Source: JAAZZIT01 sp964480525 (GTDB lineage: Bacteria; Bacillota; Clostridia; Oscillospirales; Ruminococcaceae). From it: 64,000 nucleotides of DNA. The translations under genes and the position numbers were made by a program. Location of the stretch: the NCBI GenBank assembly GCA_964480525.1, contig CAYZOV010000006.1, positions 1 through 64,000 of the forward strand, written 5' to 3'. This document shows, piece after piece, positions 9,275-18,270 of this stretch (positions are counted from its first letter, which is position 1; every line of letters begins with the position of its first letter). The notes under the pieces are model-generated. The model was not told the origin of the DNA. It searched no databases and saw only the letters and a program-made list of their open reading frames with translations.

Positions 9275-9949
9275 ATGAAACTTGACCGGAGATTAACTGC
9301 GTGTGCAGATTTTATAGACGAAAATTCATTTGTGGCTGACGTTGGCACAGACCACGGTTATTTGCCTGTTTTTTTGGTTCAAAACGGCATTTCCACGGGG
9401 GCGGTGGCTTGCGATATCGGACAAATGCCCCTTAATTCAGCCAAAAGGACTATTGAAAAATATAACCTTTGCGACAAAATTTCCACCTGCCTTTCGGACG
9501 GATTAAAGAGTGTTCCGAAAGGCGACATAACCCACATTGTCATTGCGGGAATGGGTGGCGAAACAATTCAGGGCATTTTGTCGGCGTGCGATTGGGCAAA
9601 AGAATGTGTTCTTGTTTTGCAGCCTATGACAAAGTGCGAAGAACTGAAAAAGTGGCTTTTGGAAAACGGTTATACTATTAAAAAAGAAAAAGCCGTCATT
9701 GACGGAAAATTTATTTACAACGTGTTAAAATGCGTGTTTTCGGGAGATTTTAAAAAGCCTGCTCCGTTGGAAATTATTATGGGCGGACTTGACCCGAAAG
9801 ACGAAAACGCAAAAGCCTATTTGAAAAAAAAGGCTGATATTCTGGAAAAAACAGGAAATGCAAAACTTAAATCCCCTGAACACGTTGAACAGGCAAAGGC
9901 GGATTTAAAACTTTGCGAGGAAATAAGAGGTGTTTTAGGTGACAATTAA
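9275..9949 (+). CDS. trmK: tRNA (adenine(22)-N1)-methyltransferase TrmK
   Basis: A 224-residue SAM-dependent enzyme that methylates N1 of A22 in bacterial tRNAs. The Rossmann SAM site DVGTDHGYLPVFL is near residues 23-35, and the GMGG motif near residue 92 is typical of the family. The C-terminal coiled segment matches the family tail. AAGAGG precedes the ATG. Its 11-bp overlap with the Nif3-like gene reproduces a gene pair that is conserved across Firmicutes. Confidence 0.93.
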   Translation: MKLDRRLTACADFIDENSFVADVGTDHGYLPVFLVQNGISTGAVACDIGQMPLNSAKRTIEKYNLCDKISTCLSDGLKSVPKGDITHIVIAGMGGETIQGILSACDWAKECVLVLQPMTKCEELKKWLLENGYTIKKEKAVIDGKFIYNVLKCVFSGDFKKPAPLEIIMGGLDPKDENAKAYLKKKADILEKTGNAKLKSPEHVEQAKADLKLCEEIRGVLGDN

Positions 9950-10700
9950 GGAAATTTACGAAATTATAGACAAAAACGCACCATTTTCGTTGCAATGCGA
10001 TTGGGATAACAGCGGGATTTTGGTTTGCCAAGACGAAAATAAGCAGGTGAAAAAAGCTATGGTATGCACCGATATCACCCGTGAAATTGCCCTTGAAGCG
10101 GTGGAAAAAGGCGTTGACGTGGTAATTTCTCACCACCCTGTAATTTTCAAAGGACTTAAAATTTTGAACGCAAAAAATCCTGCTGTGATTTTGTCAAACG
10201 CCGATATTTCGGCGATTTGCTGTCACACAAACGTAGACAGAGCCACATATGGGCTAAACCACGTCGTGTGCGATTTGCTGGGTTTTAAGGCGATTAGCGA
10301 CGCACCTCTTGCATACGACGACGGGTACAGCTTCGGCACAATTTGCAAAACCGACAAAGAATACACCGACGTGGAGCTTGCACAAAAAATCAAATGCGTT
10401 CTGGGGTGCGATTATGTGCGATTCACCCACGGAAAAGCCGTAAACACGGTAGGAATTTGCACCGGAAGTGGTGGAGATTTCATCTTTGACGCAATTAAAT
10501 CGGGCTGTGACGCACTTATCACGGGCGACGTCAAGCACAATTTCTTTGTGGACGCAAAAAATTTCGGTTTTGGACTTTTTGACGCAGGACACTATTTCAC
10601 CGAAGAAATTTTTGCAAAATGGCTTTTGAAAATTTTTGACAAAACGGACGTTTCGTTTGAAATTCCACTTTCGGAAACGGCTCCGTTTTGCACAATCTAG
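9939..10700 (+). CDS. Nif3-like dinuclear metal centre protein (DUF34)
   Basis: A 253-residue member of the Nif3/YqfO family, which forms hexamers with a two-metal site. It shows the family's histidine ligands in SHHPVIF (about residues 65-70) and in DAGHYFTEE near the C-terminus. The cellular role is unsettled (it is sometimes annotated GTP cyclohydrolase I type 2). It starts at GTG 9939 behind AAGAGG, inside the end of trmK, so translation is coupled. Confidence 0.92.
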   Translation: MTIKEIYEIIDKNAPFSLQCDWDNSGILVCQDENKQVKKAMVCTDITREIALEAVEKGVDVVISHHPVIFKGLKILNAKNPAVILSNADISAICCHTNVDRATYGLNHVVCDLLGFKAISDAPLAYDDGYSFGTICKTDKEYTDVELAQKIKCVLGCDYVRFTHGKAVNTVGICTGSGGDFIFDAIKSGCDALITGDVKHNFFVDAKNFGFGLFDAGHYFTEEIFAKWLLKIFDKTDVSFEIPLSETAPFCTI

Positions 10701-10720
10701 CGAAAGGAATTTATTTTAAA

Positions 10721-12457
10721 ATGGCACTAGACGGAACTTTTTTAAACCTTGTAAAGGACGAACTAGGCGTTTTGATAGGCGGACGTGTTGACAAAATTCA
10801 CCAGCCGTCAAAGGAAGAAATTTTGATGGCGATTCGCACCCGAAACGGACTTTTTAAGGTTATTTTTAACGTTTCGGCAGGCACAGCAAGGGTTCACATA
10901 ACAAACGCCGAAATAGAAAATCCAAAATCGCCGCCTATGTTTTGTATGCTAATGCGAAAGCATTTGTCAAGCGGAAAACTCACAAACATACGTCAGGACG
11001 GTTGCGAGCGAATTTTGTTTTTTGACTTTGACGCAACAAACGAAATGGGCGACAGCGTGAAACTTTGCCTTGCTATGGAAATTATGGGCAGGCACTCTAA
11101 TCTTATGCTGATAAACGGCGACGGAAAAATTGTGGACGCTATAAAGCGTGTTGGGCAGGACGTTTCGGGCGTTCGTCCGATTTTGCCCAACCTTCAGTAC
11201 ACCCTGCCGCCAAAAGACGAAAAAACCGACATTTTTCACATTGAAAAAGACGTTTTAAAAGAAAAATTAAAGGTTTTTGATAATCTTAAACTTGACAAGG
11301 CGTTGATGAAAATTATCGAGGGGATTTCCCCCGTTTTTGCAAGAGAGTGTGAATTTTTTGCCCTGAAAGGCGAAAGTTTCGGGGTTTCGGAACTGACAGA
11401 CGACAACTTCGACAGGCTGTGGTTTTTTATTAACAAAACCCAAAACGACATTTTGCAAAATCAAAACAAGTTTGTGACCCTACGCACAAAAGAGGGAGAT
11501 TTGAAAGACTTTTGCTTTTGCGACATTTCCCAGTACGGGGCGCTTATGGTGAAAAAGGAATTTGACAATGCCTGCGAGCTTTTGGACTATTTTTATTCGT
11601 CGAGGGATTTGGCGTCACGAATGAAACAACGTGCAAGCGACCTTTTCAAGCTTATCGTCAACCTAAGCGAGCGAATTTCAAGACGTGTGGCAAACCAAAA
11701 GCAGGAGCTTAAAGAGTGCGACAGCCGAGAAACATACAAAATCTACGGGGATTTGATTATGTCAAATTTGTACAGGCTTGAAAAAGGAATGGCGTTTGCC
11801 GAGGTGGAAAACTTCTACGACGAGGGGTGTCCTGCGGTGAAAATCCCACTTGACAAGCGTTATACCCCGACCCAAAACGCCCAGAAATATTACAACGAAT
11901 ACCGCAAGCTTGACACGGCAAAAAAGCACCTCACCAAGCTTATTGAGGACGGCGAAAAGGAAATTTTGTATATCGACAGCGTTTTTGACCTTTTGAGCCG
12001 TGCCACCACCGAAAGTGAAATTATAGATTTGCGAACGGAACTTTCGGAGCAAGGATATGTTAAAGCGCCGAGATTTAAGGGCAAACCGCCTAAATCCGCA
12101 CCACCGATAAGCTATAAATCTCCAAGTGGTTTTGAAATTTTAGTGGGCAGAAACAACAAGCAAAACGACCAGCTAACCCTTAAAACTGCGGACAAGACGG
12201 ACATTTGGCTTCATACGAAAAATATTCACGGGTCGCACGTCATAATCCGTTGCGACGGCAAAACCCCCGACGACGACACGATTTTGTTTGCGGCAAAACT
12301 TGCGGCGTACCACTCAAAAGGGCGAAATTCGGCGCAAGTGCCTGTGGATTATGTTCAGGTTAAATTTGTCAAAAAGCCAAGTGGGGCTAAGCCGGGCATG
12401 GTGATTTTTACAAACAACAAAACGGTTTTTGTAAACCCCGAAGAAATTTTGCAATAA
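10721..12457 (+). CDS. rqcH: Rqc2/RqcH homologue (NFACT protein)
   Basis: A 578-residue ribosome-quality-control factor. Bacterial RqcH binds stalled 50S subunits and directs addition of C-terminal alanine tails. Older annotations call it a fibronectin-binding protein. NFACT-N spans about residues 1-200, a coiled-coil and HhH middle follows, and the C-terminal NFACT-R domain has DIWLHTKNIHGSHVIIR. I start at ATG 10721 (MALDGTF) because GCGAAAGGA is properly spaced. An upstream in-frame start overlaps the previous gene without a site. It is likely cotranscribed with trmK and the Nif3-like gene. Confidence 0.93.
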   Translation: MALDGTFLNLVKDELGVLIGGRVDKIHQPSKEEILMAIRTRNGLFKVIFNVSAGTARVHITNAEIENPKSPPMFCMLMRKHLSSGKLTNIRQDGCERILFFDFDATNEMGDSVKLCLAMEIMGRHSNLMLINGDGKIVDAIKRVGQDVSGVRPILPNLQYTLPPKDEKTDIFHIEKDVLKEKLKVFDNLKLDKALMKIIEGISPVFARECEFFALKGESFGVSELTDDNFDRLWFFINKTQNDILQNQNKFVTLRTKEGDLKDFCFCDISQYGALMVKKEFDNACELLDYFYSSRDLASRMKQRASDLFKLIVNLSERISRRVANQKQELKECDSRETYKIYGDLIMSNLYRLEKGMAFAEVENFYDEGCPAVKIPLDKRYTPTQNAQKYYNEYRKLDTAKKHLTKLIEDGEKEILYIDSVFDLLSRATTESEIIDLRTELSEQGYVKAPRFKGKPPKSAPPISYKSPSGFEILVGRNNKQNDQLTLKTADKTDIWLHTKNIHGSHVIIRCDGKTPDDDTILFAAKLAAYHSKGRNSAQVPVDYVQVKFVKKPSGAKPGMVIFTNNKTVFVNPEEILQ

Positions 12458-12466
12458 TAATAAACG

Positions 12467-12499
12467 CACCGCCTTTTTGAAAAAAAAGCGGTGTTTTTT
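12467..12499 (+). terminator. Rho-independent terminator
   Basis: CACCGC (12467-12472) / GCGGTG (12488-12493), then TTTTTT. Confidence 0.85.
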
Positions 12500-12567
12500 G
12501 TGGGGATTTTTAAAAAACAAGAGCGGAAAATAATTTTTGTAAAATTTGAATTTTTCGGCTTTTGGAC

Positions 12568-12596
12568 TTGCATTTTGAAATGAAATGTTATATACT
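12568..12596 (+). promoter_or_regulatory. Sigma-A promoter of the DUF1846 gene
   Basis: TTGCAT (12568-12573), 17-bp spacer, TATACT (12591-12596). Confidence 0.75.
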
Positions 12597-12632
12597 ATAT
12601 AATGTATGATTGATTTTAAAGGGGCGATTTTT

Positions 12633-14105
12633 ATGGCTAGTGCAAAAATAGGTTTTGACAACGACAAATATCTGAAAATGCAATCCGAACACATACGCCA
12701 GCGTATTTCCCAGTTCGGGGACAAGCTTTATTTGGAATTTGGGGGAAAACTTTTCGACGATTATCATGCGTCCAGAGTTTTGCCGGGGTTTAAACCCGAC
12801 AGCAAATTGCAAATGCTTTTGCAACTTAAAGACGACGCAGAAGTCGTAATTGTAATAAATTCAGCCGACATAGAAAAAAACAAAATCCGTGGGGATTTGG
12901 GAATTACTTATGACGTGGAAGTTATTCGTCTTTTTAACGTTTTTAAGAAAATCGGTTTGTATGTGTCAAGCGTGGTTTTGACCCAGTATAACGGTCAGCC
13001 GTCCGCAGATGTTTTTCAGAGAAAATTGGAAGAACTGGGCATAAAAGTTTATCACCATTACCACATAAACGGCTATCCGTCAAACCCTGCTCTTATCATG
13101 AGCGACGAGGGTTTCGGCAAAAACGATTATATCGAAACCACAAAAAAACTTGTTATAATCACCGCACCCGGACCGGGCAGCGGAAAAATGGCGACCTGCC
13201 TGTCACAGCTTTACCACGAAAACAAGCGTAATGTTAAGGCTGGGTATGCAAAATTTGAAACGTTCCCGATTTGGAATATTCCGCTTCGCCACCCTGTTAA
13301 TATCGCCTACGAAGCGGCAACTTCCGACCTTAACGACGTGAACATGATTGACCCGTTCCATTTGGAAGCATACGGCGAAACAACGGTTAATTATAACAGA
13401 GATGTAGAAATTTTCCCTGTGTTAAACGCAATGTTTGAAAAAATTCTGGGACAATCGCCGTACAAGTCGCCTACGGATATGGGCGTAAATATGGCAGGAA
13501 ACTGTATTATCGATGACGACGTGGTTTGCGAAGCTTCACGTCAGGAAATTATACGCAGATACTATGTGGCACTTTGCGGTCACAAAACGGGGACGGTTTC
13601 GGAAGAAGAAATTTTGAAGCTTGAACTTTTGATGAATCAGGCGGGCGTAAAAACCGAGGACAGAAAAGTCGTAACCGCAGCGTTGGAAAAAAGCGAAAAA
13701 GAGGGTTGCCCTGCGGCGGCTATGGAGCTTCCCGACGGCACGATTATTACGGGTAAAACTTCGGGGCTTTTGGGTGCGTCGTCGGCGCTGTTGCTGAACG
13801 CTCTGAAACATTTCGGCGGAATCGACGACGAGGTTTTGTTGATGTCGCCGACGGTTATTGAGCCTATTCAGAATTTGAAAGTGGGGCATTTGGGAAGCCA
13901 GAACCCACGACTTCACACGGACGAAACCCTTATTGCCCTTTCGATTTGCGCAAACACCAGCGAAAATGCCAAAAAAGCTATGGAACAACTTTCAAAACTC
14001 AGAGGTTGCGAAGTCCACTCCACCGTGATTTTATCGCCTGTGGACGAAAGAACTTTCAAACGTCTTGGGGTAAATCTCACCTGCGAACCGAAGTATCAGA
14101 AATAA
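12633..14105 (+). CDS. DUF1846 family protein
   Basis: A protein of about 490 residues matching DUF1846, a conserved Firmicute family of about 500 residues with a P-loop-like glycine-rich segment (APGPGSGKMATCLSQLY). The function is not established, and I do not assign one. AAAGGGG (12618-12624) fixes the start at ATG 12633 (MASAKIGF). The in-frame ATG at 12606 has no site. It is flanked by its own promoter and terminator. Confidence 0.9.
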   Translation: MASAKIGFDNDKYLKMQSEHIRQRISQFGDKLYLEFGGKLFDDYHASRVLPGFKPDSKLQMLLQLKDDAEVVIVINSADIEKNKIRGDLGITYDVEVIRLFNVFKKIGLYVSSVVLTQYNGQPSADVFQRKLEELGIKVYHHYHINGYPSNPALIMSDEGFGKNDYIETTKKLVIITAPGPGSGKMATCLSQLYHENKRNVKAGYAKFETFPIWNIPLRHPVNIAYEAATSDLNDVNMIDPFHLEAYGETTVNYNRDVEIFPVLNAMFEKILGQSPYKSPTDMGVNMAGNCIIDDDVVCEASRQEIIRRYYVALCGHKTGTVSEEEILKLELLMNQAGVKTEDRKVVTAALEKSEKEGCPAAAMELPDGTIITGKTSGLLGASSALLLNALKHFGGIDDEVLLMSPTVIEPIQNLKVGHLGSQNPRLHTDETLIALSICANTSENAKKAMEQLSKLRGCEVHSTVILSPVDERTFKRLGVNLTCEPKYQK

Positions 14106-14109
14106 AAAT

Positions 14110-14146
14110 TTCCCACTTTGTCAAATCGGCAAAGTGGGATTTTTTA
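14110..14146 (+). terminator. Rho-independent terminator
   Basis: TCCCACTTTG / CAAAGTGGGA followed by TTTTTT, after the DUF1846 gene. Confidence 0.85.
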
Positions 14147-14159
14147 TGTAATAACGTGT

Positions 14160-14924
14160 TTATTCTTTTTCTATTATGGTGCTTCTGTCGAAATTAGGGT
14201 CTGTAAAAGTAAGAGCTACCACGAACCTATCGGAAAAATTGTGATCCCCTAGATATATACTGCCAAATATCGTATTATCCCAAACACACCAACGATAAAA
14301 ATCTTCATTCCCATCTGTCGGTTCACCGTACATTTCTACAAGTTTGTTATATGCACTAAAGTAATATGAATCCGCTTCGCTTTCTGTGATAGCATATGTA
14401 TTAGCAAATTCATCTGAAATTGTATCGCCATATGTACCAACTTCAAATGCCAGCCTATATACATAATCGTCATTTGTTCTGCTTTCCATATTAGCCCAAC
14501 TCCACGGAATATCAAGAAATTTTATACAGCTGTCCGTATTTTTGTACACATAAGTTCCTCCGCAATTTTCGTAACTATCGTATTTTTCCGTCAATGTTAG
14601 AAATTGTTTGTCGGCAAAGACCTTTTTAAAATATTCTGCCGCTTCGTCTGTGTTTTTGCCGAAGATTCGCATTATTTTATCTTCGATTTCTTCACGTTCT
14701 CTTTCCGGGGTTTTTACGGGGGTTTGGGTTGTGGTGGCGGTTGTGGTCGTGGTCGGGGCGGTTGTGGTGGTTGTTGTTTCAACGTCCGATTCGTCGTTCG
14801 GGGCGGTTGTTATCACGGCGGTATCTTCGTCCGATTCGTCGTCGTTTGCGTTTTCATTACAGCTTGCAAAGGACATTGCCATTGCACCAATCAATAAACA
14901 CAATAAAATTTTCTTTTTTGTCAT
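14160..14924 (-). CDS. Lipoprotein with Thr-rich linker, paralogue B
   Basis: A 254-residue secreted lipoprotein of unknown function. The signal peptide ends in the lipobox SFASC (Cys22). A low-complexity Asp/Glu/Thr linker follows to about residue 75, then a soluble domain of about 180 residues with a conserved ESEADSYYFSAYNKLVEMYGEPT stretch. It is a tandem duplicate of the gene at 15012-15815. The first ~55 and linker codons are almost identical, while the distal domain has diverged. AAAGGACGTG precedes the ATG. With only 87 bp between them and no clear promoter, the pair is probably an operon. Confidence 0.8.
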   Translation of the reverse strand: MTKKKILLCLLIGAMAMSFASCNENANDDESDEDTAVITTAPNDESDVETTTTTTAPTTTTTATTTQTPVKTPEREREEIEDKIMRIFGKNTDEAAEYFKKVFADKQFLTLTEKYDSYENCGGTYVYKNTDSCIKFLDIPWSWANMESRTNDDYVYRLAFEVGTYGDTISDEFANTYAITESEADSYYFSAYNKLVEMYGEPTDGNEDFYRWCVWDNTIFGSIYLGDHNFSDRFVVALTFTDPNFDRSTIIEKE

Positions 14925-15011
14925 AAAATCACGTCCTTTTAAATTTTTATTTCACCCGAACATATCGCTCGGATTTTTCCTAAGATTTTTTGATAAGGGG
15001 GTTATTCTGCT

Positions 15012-15815
15012 TTAATCTAAAGTGCTATAGTCAAAATTCGGGTCCATAAAGCAAACAAACACCTCGGAATTTCCGTTATCATCAGGGTTTGATTCGTATA
15101 CAGCAATCCCACCAAACACCGTATTATCCCAAAAGCAATAACGTTTATGATAATCTGAACTTTTACAAACATCTGTACCTGTCGGTTCACCGTACATTTC
15201 TACAAGTTTGTTATATGCACTAAGGTAATATGAATCCGCTTCGCTTTCTGTGATATCATAGTTTTCCGCACGCTCATTTGCAATTGTTCTAACATCTGTA
15301 CCGACAAAGAAACACAGTTCATATACATACTCATTATTTATTCTACAATCCACCTTAGCAAGATTCCACGGAATATCTAGAAAATCTATACGACTGTTTT
15401 CGTTTTTATATACATATATGAATTCAGTATTTTCTAAATAGTAAAATCTTTTGGTAAACGTAATATAATCATCATCTACAAAGACTTTCTTAAAATAATC
15501 CTTTACTTCGTCCTCTGTCATTCCGAAAATTTTCATTATTTTATCTTCGATTTCTTCACGTTCTCTTTCCGGGGTTTTTACGGGGGTTTGGGTTGTGGTG
15601 GCGGTGGTTGTCGTCGTGGTCGGGGCGGTTGTGGTGGTTGTGGTTGGAGCGGTTGTTGTCGTGGTTGTTTCAACGTCCGATTCGTCGTTCGGGGCGGTTG
15701 TTATCACGGCGGTATCTTCGTCCGATTCGTCGTCGTTTGCGTTTTCATTACAGCTTGCAAAGGACATTGCCATTGCACCAATCAATAAACACAATAAAAT
15801 TTTCTTTTTTGTCAT
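15012..15815 (-). CDS. Lipoprotein with Thr-rich linker, paralogue A
   Basis: A 267-residue lipoprotein, the upstream copy of the pair. It has the same signal peptide and lipobox (Cys22) as the 14160 gene and a longer linker because of an extra run of Thr/Ala-Pro-Thr repeats. The C-terminal domain keeps the ESEADSYY...AYNKLVEMYGEP motif and hydrophobic pattern but shares only moderate identity otherwise. The function is unknown. The identical 5' ends against divergent 3' ends suggest gene conversion or a selected export module. Confidence 0.8.
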   Translation of the reverse strand: MTKKKILLCLLIGAMAMSFASCNENANDDESDEDTAVITTAPNDESDVETTTTTTAPTTTTTTAPTTTTTTATTTQTPVKTPEREREEIEDKIMKIFGMTEDEVKDYFKKVFVDDDYITFTKRFYYLENTEFIYVYKNENSRIDFLDIPWNLAKVDCRINNEYVYELCFFVGTDVRTIANERAENYDITESEADSYYLSAYNKLVEMYGEPTGTDVCKSSDYHKRYCFWDNTVFGGIAVYESNPDDNGNSEVFVCFMDPNFDYSTLD

Positions 15816-15871
15816 AAAATCACGTCCTTAATCCTAAAATTGCCCGAAATGGGGTTTGTTTAATATATAGT

Positions 15872-15900
15872 ATTATATATCCTAAATTGTTAAAAGTCAA
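15872..15900 (-). promoter_or_regulatory. Sigma-A promoter of the lipoprotein pair
   Basis: Minus strand: TTGACT (15900-15895), 17-bp spacer, TATAAT (15877-15872). Confidence 0.8.
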
Positions 15901-16177
15901 CAAAGATGTAACGAATAGCCTATTTTTCGTAGTGAAAAAATTTTACGTCGTTATTTATCCTAAAATTCTTAACTGAAAATTTATATTTTTTCAAAAGCTT
16001 TAAGTTAAAAATCGGGGGTGAATAATTACGCCTACGTCAGCAAAGTTAAGTTTTAACAAAAAAACGGGGCGAATTTTGTGTGCAAGTTATCGACTTTGAT
16101 AAGGCGGGGTTTCAAATTTTGAAAGTTCAGGGCATAAAACTTGCAAAAAAAGTGTTATTTAATTAACAAATGGACTA

Positions 16178-16206
16178 TTGACAGAATCCTAAATATAGGC
16201 TATAAT
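16178..16206 (+). promoter_or_regulatory. Consensus sigma-A promoter of pckG
   Basis: Perfect TTGACA (16178-16183), 17 bp, perfect TATAAT (16201-16206). It predicts a leader of about 97 nt and very strong transcription. Confidence 0.9.
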
Positions 16207-16309
16207 GTATTTGTAGGAAATTTGATTTTTTTCGGATTTCAAAGAATTTACGGCATTATTTTGCTTACACCTCCGACTTTTCGGAGAAAGAAAGGATTGG
16301 ATTTATATT

Positions 16310-18115
16310 ATGGCAAGTTTGACAAAAAACCCTAACGTAAACGCTTGGGTTGACGAAATGGTTGCCCTGACAAAACCTGACAAGGTTGTTTGGGTTGACG
16401 GAAGCGAAGAACAGCTTGAAGCATTGAGAAACGAAGCTATCGCTAGCGGCGAAATGATTAAGCTCAATCAGGACGAATACCCTGGCTGTCTTTACCACAG
16501 AACTCTTCCAAACGACGTAGCAAGAGTTGAGGACAGAACTTTCATTTGTACATCAAAAGAAGAGGACGCAGGTCCTACAAATAACTGGTGCGACCCTAAG
16601 GAAATGTACGCTAAGCTTACACCTATGTACGATGGCGTAATGAAAGGCAGAACAATGTACGTTATCCCTTACTCAATGGGTCCTATCGGTTCACCACTTG
16701 CTAAGGTTGGTGTTGAGGTAACAGACTCTATCTATGTTGTTCTCAATATGGATATTATGACAAGAATGGGTAAGGACGCTTTTGAAAACCTCGGCGACGA
16801 ATCAAACGACTTCGTTAGAGGACTTCACTCAAAGGCTAACGTTGACCCAGAGGGCAGATACATCGTTCACTTCCCAGAGGATAACACAATTTGGTCTATC
16901 AACTCTGCTTACGGCGGAAACGTTCTTCTCGGCAAAAAGTGCTTTGCTTTGAGAATTGCTTCGTTCCAGGGTAAGAACGAGGGTTGGATGGCTGAACATA
17001 TGCTTATTTTGGGCGTAGAAAAGCCAAACGGCGAAGTTAAGTATATTACCGCTGCGTTCCCATCAGCTTGCGGAAAAACTAACCTTGCAATGCTTATCCC
17101 ACCTGTATGCTACACAGAACAGGGCTACAAGGTATGGACTGTCGGTGACGATATTGCTTGGCTCAAGCCGGGTGAGGACGGCAGACTTTACGCAATTAAC
17201 CCGGAAAACGGCTTCTTCGGCGTTGCTCCCGGTACAAACGCTAAGTCTAACTACAACGCTCTTGCTTCAACAAAGAAGAACGCAATTTTCACAAACGTTG
17301 CAATTAACAACGACGATATGACAGTTTGGTGGGAAGGTCTTGACAAGAACCCTCCTGTAAACGCAACAGAATGGAAGGGTGCTAAGGTAAATGGCCCTGA
17401 ATACGTTGCTGAGGGCAACAAGCTTGCTCACCCTAACTCAAGATTTACAGCTCCTGCTGAAAACTGCCCTTGCATTTCATCTGAATTTAACAACCCTAAG
17501 GGCGTTCCTGTATCAGCTATGATTTTCGGCGGACGTAGAGAAAAGACCACTCCGCTGGTATATCAGGCATTTGACTGGAACCACGGAACATATATGGGTT
17601 CTGCTGTTTCATCTGAAACAACTGCCGCTGCAACAGGTGCAGTAGGTGTTCTCCGTCACGACCCAATGGCTATGAAACCGTTTATCGGCTACAACGTTGG
17701 CGACTACTGGGCTCACTGGATTGAAATGGGTAAAATTCTCGGCGACAAGGCTCCTAAGATTTTCAACGTAAACTGGTTCAAGAAAGACGACGAGGGCAAC
17801 TTTATGTGGCCTGGTTTCGGCGACAATATGAGAGTTCTCGACTGGATTATCAAGAGATGTGAAGGCACAGTTGACGCTGAAGAAACAGCTATCGGATATC
17901 TTCCAAAACCGGAGGACATCAACCTCACAGGTATTGAGGACGAAATTACTCCTGACAGAATGAAAGCACTTTTGGCTGTTGATAAAGACCTCTGGACAGA
18001 AGAAATCGCTGAAATGAGAAGATACTACAACGAAGATATTGCTGCTAAGGGTGGCAGAATCCCTGCTGAACTTTACGCAGAGCTTGACAAGATTGAAGCA
18101 AGACTTAACAAGTAA
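16310..18115 (+). CDS. pckG: Phosphoenolpyruvate carboxykinase (GTP)
   Basis: A 601-residue cytoplasmic enzyme interconverting oxaloacetate + GTP and PEP + CO2 + GDP. In fermentative anaerobes it often runs toward oxaloacetate for succinate formation. Length and sequence match the GTP-dependent family: the kinase-1 P-loop FPSACGKTNLAM with the family's active-site Cys, the downstream WTVGDDIAW metal-binding segment, the FGGRR motif and the guanine pocket region. Codon use differs from neighbours (more AGA, CTC and GCT), as expected of a highly expressed gene. The ATG follows AAAGGA at a rather long spacing of 13 bp. Confidence 0.97.
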   Translation: MASLTKNPNVNAWVDEMVALTKPDKVVWVDGSEEQLEALRNEAIASGEMIKLNQDEYPGCLYHRTLPNDVARVEDRTFICTSKEEDAGPTNNWCDPKEMYAKLTPMYDGVMKGRTMYVIPYSMGPIGSPLAKVGVEVTDSIYVVLNMDIMTRMGKDAFENLGDESNDFVRGLHSKANVDPEGRYIVHFPEDNTIWSINSAYGGNVLLGKKCFALRIASFQGKNEGWMAEHMLILGVEKPNGEVKYITAAFPSACGKTNLAMLIPPVCYTEQGYKVWTVGDDIAWLKPGEDGRLYAINPENGFFGVAPGTNAKSNYNALASTKKNAIFTNVAINNDDMTVWWEGLDKNPPVNATEWKGAKVNGPEYVAEGNKLAHPNSRFTAPAENCPCISSEFNNPKGVPVSAMIFGGRREKTTPLVYQAFDWNHGTYMGSAVSSETTAAATGAVGVLRHDPMAMKPFIGYNVGDYWAHWIEMGKILGDKAPKIFNVNWFKKDDEGNFMWPGFGDNMRVLDWIIKRCEGTVDAEETAIGYLPKPEDINLTGIEDEITPDRMKALLAVDKDLWTEEIAEMRRYYNEDIAAKGGRIPAELYAELDKIEARLNK

Positions 18116-18135
18116 TATTTTGGTTTAACTGATAA

Positions 18136-18168
18136 AAGCTCCCTGATTTAAAATCGGGGAGCTTTTTG
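18136..18168 (+). terminator. Rho-independent terminator
   Basis: AAAGCTCCC...GGGGAGCTTTTT stem after pckG. Confidence 0.85.
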
Positions 18169-18270
18169 TGTAATATATTTTGCAAATTTTGGGTTAATCC
18201 AAATTTGACCGTAAAAAGCATAAATATCAAAGGAGAATATGCAAGAGGTTCGGAAACTTTAAAATTTAAT

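Larger units (their letters stand above)
15816..16309. other. Divergent regulatory region
   Basis: Contains the minus-strand promoter of the lipoprotein pair (15872-15900), the pckG promoter (16178-16206) and the pckG leader with a small CTCCG/CGGAG hairpin (16271-16286). The middle ~280 bp holds nothing that I recognise. Confidence 0.6.

Noticed and set aside
14604..15831. Gly- and Val-rich frames opposite the lipoprotein linkers
   Set aside because: They are complementary-strand images of the Thr-rich repeats and have no ribosome site.
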